From positions 1-8,377 of the forward strand of contig CAYQMH010000079.1 in the NCBI GenBank assembly GCA_964418485.1: a DNA stretch of 8,377 bases, in the 5' to 3' direction. Below are positions 6,383-8,377 of the stretch, piece by piece; positions within the stretch are counted from its first letter, which is position 1; every line of letters begins with the position of its first letter. The notes below the pieces were generated by a model that saw only the letters and a list, made by a program, of their open reading frames with translations, made no database searches and was not told the origin of the DNA. The position numbers and the translations under genes were made by a program. This DNA comes from JAFGHJ01 sp964418485. Its GTDB lineage: Bacteria > Hydrothermota > UBA3072.

Positions 6383-7081
6383 ATGGAAATGTTATTAAGA
6401 TTTATGTTTATGTTAACAGTTTATTCTTTTTTTAATGTGCCTTTATTAATTGCCGCGGGAGGTGAAAAAGTAATGAATAAAAATGAAAAAATAGTATTAC
6501 CGGAACCCAGGCATGAAAGTCATATTTCAGTTGAAGAAGCAATATTAAAAAGAAGGTCAGTAAGAAGTTATTCTGATGAACCGCTTAAATTGGAAGAAAT
6601 TTCTCAGCTTCTTTGGTCTGCCCAGGGTATCACTGATGAGGAGAGGAAATTAAGAGCGGCTCCTTCGGCCGGTGCTCTTTACCCACTTGAGACTTATATT
6701 GTCGTGGGTAACGTATCTTCGTTGGAAGAAGGTATCTATAGATACGATCCCTTAAATCATGAAATTATTAAGACTAGGGAAGGGGATTATAGAAGCGATC
6801 TTTCACTTGCTTCTCTCGGTCAGTCCTGTATTAAAAATGGTGCTGTTTCTATAGTTTTTGCCGCAGTTTACGAGCGTATAACAAAAAAATACGGAGAGAG
6901 AGGTATCGGATACACCTACATGGAGGCCGGACATGCTGCTCAAAATATTTATTTACAGGCGGAAGCATTGTCTTTGGGAACTGTTGTTGTAGGAGCTTTT
7001 ACGGACGATAGAGTAAAAAATGTCATTGGCATGAAGGAGGAAGAAACTCCTTTATATATCTTGCCTGTTGGCAGAAAGTAA
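6383..7081 (+). CDS. SagB/ThcOx-type nitroreductase-fold flavoenzyme with signal peptide and possible second start
   Basis: A 232-residue FMN enzyme of the nitroreductase superfamily, closest to the SagB/ThcOx dehydrogenase group. Motifs: RRSVRSYSDEPLKLEEISQL (57-76, FMN phosphate contacts), LLWSAQGIT (76-84), APSAGALYPLETYIV (93-107), EAGHAAQNIYLQAEALSLGT (181-200) and a C-terminal PVGRK. Some members oxidise azolines in peptide maturation, but no cyclodehydratase, precursor or other partner lies nearby, so its substrate is unknown. The first start, ATG 6383, has AAGGGGGA (6371-6378) upstream and gives a signal peptide or anchor (MEMLLRFMFMLTVYSFFNVP then LLIAAGGE). The TTG at 6380 is less likely. 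A second in-frame ATG at 6473 (Met31) has GGAGGTGA upstream and would give a complete cytosolic enzyme of 202 residues. yjbQ follows after 31 bases, probably in the same operon. Confidence 0.88.
   Translation: MEMLLRFMFMLTVYSFFNVPLLIAAGGEKVMNKNEKIVLPEPRHESHISVEEAILKRRSVRSYSDEPLKLEEISQLLWSAQGITDEERKLRAAPSAGALYPLETYIVVGNVSSLEEGIYRYDPLNHEIIKTREGDYRSDLSLASLGQSCIKNGAVSIVFAAVYERITKKYGERGIGYTYMEAGHAAQNIYLQAEALSLGTVVVGAFTDDRVKNVIGMKEEETPLYILPVGRK
6458..6465 (+). promoter_or_regulatory. Strong internal Shine-Dalgarno GGAGGTGA for a second start at 6473
   Basis: GGAGGTGA is an eight-base perfect match to the usual 16S anti-Shine-Dalgarno sequence and lies seven bases before an in-frame ATG at 6473. 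It encodes part of the GGEK segment just after the hydrophobic signal sequence. Start at 6473 would remove the signal sequence and keep every flavin-binding motif. Confidence 0.5.
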
Positions 7082-7112
7082 TGCTGAATTTTTCTGATGA
7101 AAGGAGGAATTA

Positions 7113-7520
7113 ATGGGAGTGAAAAATAGAAAAGAAATTACAGTTTCGACGAGCAGGAGAAATGAGTTTGTAGACGTAACCGAGGAAGTAAGACGTGTTG
7201 TGAAGGGAAGCGGAGTAAAAGACGGTTATGTCCATCTTTATGTGCCTCATACAACAGCGGCTGTAACGATAAACGAAAACTACGATCCTTCGGTAAAGAG
7301 CGATATTTTAAATAAGCTGTCGGACGTAATCCCTGCTGGCGCAGGATATGCTCATTCGGAAGGAAACGCGGATAGTCATATTAAAGCTTCTCTTGTCGGA
7401 AATTCGGATTTTATTCCGGTTGTGAGCGGTGATATTGCTCTTGGTACATGGCAGGGGATCTTTTTCTGTGAATTTGACGGTCCCCGCTCGAGGAGAATGT
7501 TGATTCAGGTTATTGGGTAA
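7113..7520 (+). CDS. yjbQ: YjbQ / UPF0047 family protein (secondary thiamine-phosphate synthase enzyme)
   Basis: A complete 135-residue UPF0047 protein, the usual length for the family. Conserved blocks are VPHTTAAVTINEN (44-56), a GAGYAHSEGNADSHIKASLV stretch (76-95) and LGTWQGIFFCEFDGPRSRR (110-128). The histidines and acids of HTTA, HSEGNADSH and CEFDGPR are likely to form a metal or active site. The family name reflects weak thiamine-phosphate synthase activity reported for YjbQ-type proteins; the main cellular role is unsettled. AAAGGAGGA (7100-7108) lies four bases before the ATG, a strong ribosome-binding site that fixes the start. The gene follows the flavoenzyme gene closely, and no terminator is seen between them. 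No thiamine genes are nearby, so the context does not support a thiamine role. Confidence 0.94.
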   Translation: MGVKNRKEITVSTSRRNEFVDVTEEVRRVVKGSGVKDGYVHLYVPHTTAAVTINENYDPSVKSDILNKLSDVIPAGAGYAHSEGNADSHIKASLVGNSDFIPVVSGDIALGTWQGIFFCEFDGPRSRRMLIQVIG

Positions 7521-7530
7521 AGAATCTAAC

Positions 7531-7574
7531 CACAGAGAGCACAGAGAAAAAAAGAAGACAAAGAGAACACAGAG
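7531..7574. repeat. CACAGAG short-repeat block
   Basis: CACAGAG occurs at 7531-7537, 7540-7546 and 7568-7574, with a degenerate copy ACAAAGAG at 7558-7565, spaced at about nine bases or multiples. It begins ten bases after the yjbQ stop. Short dispersed CACAGAG/CACAAAG-type repeats occur between genes in many bacterial and metagenomic genomes. They are known to create spurious ORFs rich in VLCVL or SLWL on the opposite strand. Confidence 0.7.
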
Positions 7575-7622
7575 ATTTTTTTTGCTGTTTAAAACCCGTC
7601 CCACAACACCAAATTATTATCA

Positions 7623-7646
7623 CACAAAGACACTAAGACACAAAGG
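7623..7646. repeat. CACAAAGA eight-base tandem repeat block
   Basis: Three adjoining eight-base units read CACAAAGA, CACTAAGA and CACAAAGG. They resemble the CACAGAG block 50 bases to the left and point the same way. The 48 bases between the blocks include a run of eight T (7576-7583) but no clear hairpin. The two blocks may be parts of one dispersed repeat element. Confidence 0.65.
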
Positions 7647-7704
7647 GTTTGTTGGTTAGGTCGTTAAAAAGACTCGAACCTACTATAAAAACTTTAACTT
7701 AGGG

Positions 7705-8322
7705 CTATGGTTTTCGGGCTATGATCCTGTTTACTGCGTGTTTGTGTGGAATATTTGCGGAATTACAATCAAATATCTCTTCTGTGCAATATAGTATTTC
7801 CCAATCCCAATAATATGTTATTATCTCTCCGGATTTAAAAAAGTATGTATTTGGATCGGCATCGGGTGCCTTTTCAATAAAAGGCTTTTTTACAAAGACA
7901 GAAAAGGCGTTTATTCCACCCTTATTTGTAAATTCTTTATAATTTCGAAATATCTCAGCTCTTTGTTCCGGAGGTAGATAATGAAGAGTTCCAGTTGAAA
8001 TAATAATATCGTGTTTTTCTTCTAATCTATAATCTATTATATTTTTTTTTAAAGTCTTAATCCTTAAATTTTCTTCTTTTGCGTATTGTTCTGCTTTCTT
8101 AAGACCTTGTTCGGAAAGATCTATTGCAAGAACATCAAAGCCTTTCTTTGCGAAGAAAACGGTATCTCTCCCTTCTCCGCATCCAAGGTCAATTAATCTT
8201 TTGCCGGTGTAATTAATTTTTGAGATTATTTTGATGAGTTTTTTAGCTGTAGAGGATGGATTCTTTCCCCAATAGTAATCTTTCCCTGCGTATTTTTTAT
8301 TATATGAATCTTCGGTTTTCAT
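7705..8322 (-). CDS. Class I SAM-dependent methyltransferase, TehB-like
   Basis: A 205-residue cytoplasmic protein with the Rossmann methyltransferase fold. SAM-binding motif I is LIDLGCGEGRDTVFFAKKG (43-61), and Asp68 in LAIDLS is the expected ribose-binding acid. KKNIIDYRL (92-100) and HDIIISTGTLHYLP (104-117) correspond to the later motifs. The N-terminal KDYYWGKNPS and the motif I context resemble TehB and related small-molecule methyltransferases. Tellurite resistance cannot be concluded from this: the residues after 135 differ from TehB and the substrate is unknown. The gene converges on yjbQ, stops with TAG and stands alone within the window. No Shine-Dalgarno precedes the ATG, and a strong promoter ends nine bases upstream, which suggests a leaderless or nearly leaderless mRNA. 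Confidence 0.9.
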   Translation of the reverse strand: MKTEDSYNKKYAGKDYYWGKNPSSTAKKLIKIISKINYTGKRLIDLGCGEGRDTVFFAKKGFDVLAIDLSEQGLKKAEQYAKEENLRIKTLKKNIIDYRLEEKHDIIISTGTLHYLPPEQRAEIFRNYKEFTNKGGINAFSVFVKKPFIEKAPDADPNTYFFKSGEIITYYWDWEILYCTEEIFDCNSANIPHKHAVNRIIARKP

Positions 8323-8331
8323 ATTATTTGG

Positions 8332-8360
8332 ATTTTAAGAATGATGAATAAGCTTGTCAA
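8332..8360 (-). promoter_or_regulatory. Sigma70-type promoter of the methyltransferase gene, nearly leaderless
   Basis: On the minus strand TTGACA (8360 down to 8355, perfect consensus), a 17-base spacer and TAAAAT (8337 down to 8332) form a strong promoter. Nine bases lie between the -10 and the ATG at 8322, so the expected transcript has a leader of only about two or three bases. This is the same layout and the same two hexamers as before the MBL gene. Confidence 0.65.
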
Positions 8361-8377
8361 GTCTTTAAGGTTAACTG

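Noticed and set aside
6383..7520. RiPP (thiazole/oxazole peptide) cluster around the SagB-like enzyme
   Set aside because: No precursor peptide, YcaO cyclodehydratase or transporter is present. The neighbours are yjbQ and an unrelated signalling unit.
7308..7604. Minus-strand ORF of 98 codons across yjbQ and the repeat block
   Set aside because: Its start region is the translation of the CACAGAG repeats (VLF, SLCSLWL) and the rest is antisense to yjbQ. It is a typical spurious ORF.
7531..7646. CRISPR array
   Set aside because: The units are 7-9 bases and nearly contiguous, with no 25-40 base repeats or unique spacers and no cas genes.
7661..7690. GACTCGAACC, the reverse complement of a tRNA T-loop (GGTTCGAGTC), suggesting a tRNA or an integration remnant
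   Set aside because: On the minus strand the T-stem would not pair properly and no acceptor, D or anticodon arm is found on either side. A weak GGTT/AACC plus GTC/GAC hairpin is present but has no T-run, so it is not a convincing terminator either.
7705..8322. Tellurite resistance gene tehB
   Set aside because: Only the general methyltransferase motifs and an N-terminal resemblance are seen. There is no tehA and no basis for a tellurite substrate.

Overview
The window is AT-rich bacterial chromosomal DNA with compact genes, purine-rich Shine-Dalgarno sites and heavy use of AGA/AAA codons. A predicted outer-membrane beta-barrel of the PorV/PorQ type, an HD-GYP response regulator and a DUF4388 protein point to a Gram-negative (diderm) bacterium. 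The PorV-like protein and the CACAGAG-type intergenic repeats fit the FCB group or an uncultured candidate phylum such as WOR-3 or Cloacimonadota. That placement is an inference, and no single gene here settles it.

Left part (1-4212, all plus strand): the 3' three-quarters of accA (acetyl-CoA carboxylase alpha subunit), a small DUF4388 protein whose ATG directly follows the accA stop, an EF-G-like translational GTPase with degenerate guanine-recognition motifs, and a PorV/PorQ-like beta-barrel protein whose ATG overlaps the GTPase stop. The tight spacing suggests one transcription unit. It ends at a good intrinsic terminator (4299-4327) that lies over the 3' end of the converging gene.

Middle part (4316-6184, minus strand): a two-gene unit of an MBL-fold hydrolase followed by a REC/HD-GYP response regulator, probably a cyclic-di-GMP phosphodiesterase. 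The unit appears to start from a TTGACA/TAAAAT promoter so close to the ATG that the mRNA would be leaderless.

Right part (6185-8377): a divergent unit on the plus strand encodes a SagB/ThcOx-type nitroreductase-fold flavoenzyme with a predicted signal peptide, and YjbQ (UPF0047). The flavoenzyme also carries a second, very strong internal ribosome-binding site that would give a cytosolic form. After yjbQ come 184 bases without genes, holding two blocks of CACAGAG/CACAAAGA short repeats. A minus-strand TehB-like methyltransferase follows, again with a near-leaderless TTGACA/TAAAAT promoter.

I see no defence system, CRISPR array, transposase or RNA gene. Most genes belong to known families. 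The unusual points are the degraded GTPase motifs, the possible dual start of the flavoenzyme, the two leaderless promoters, the EF-hand-like loop in the barrel protein and the repeat block.
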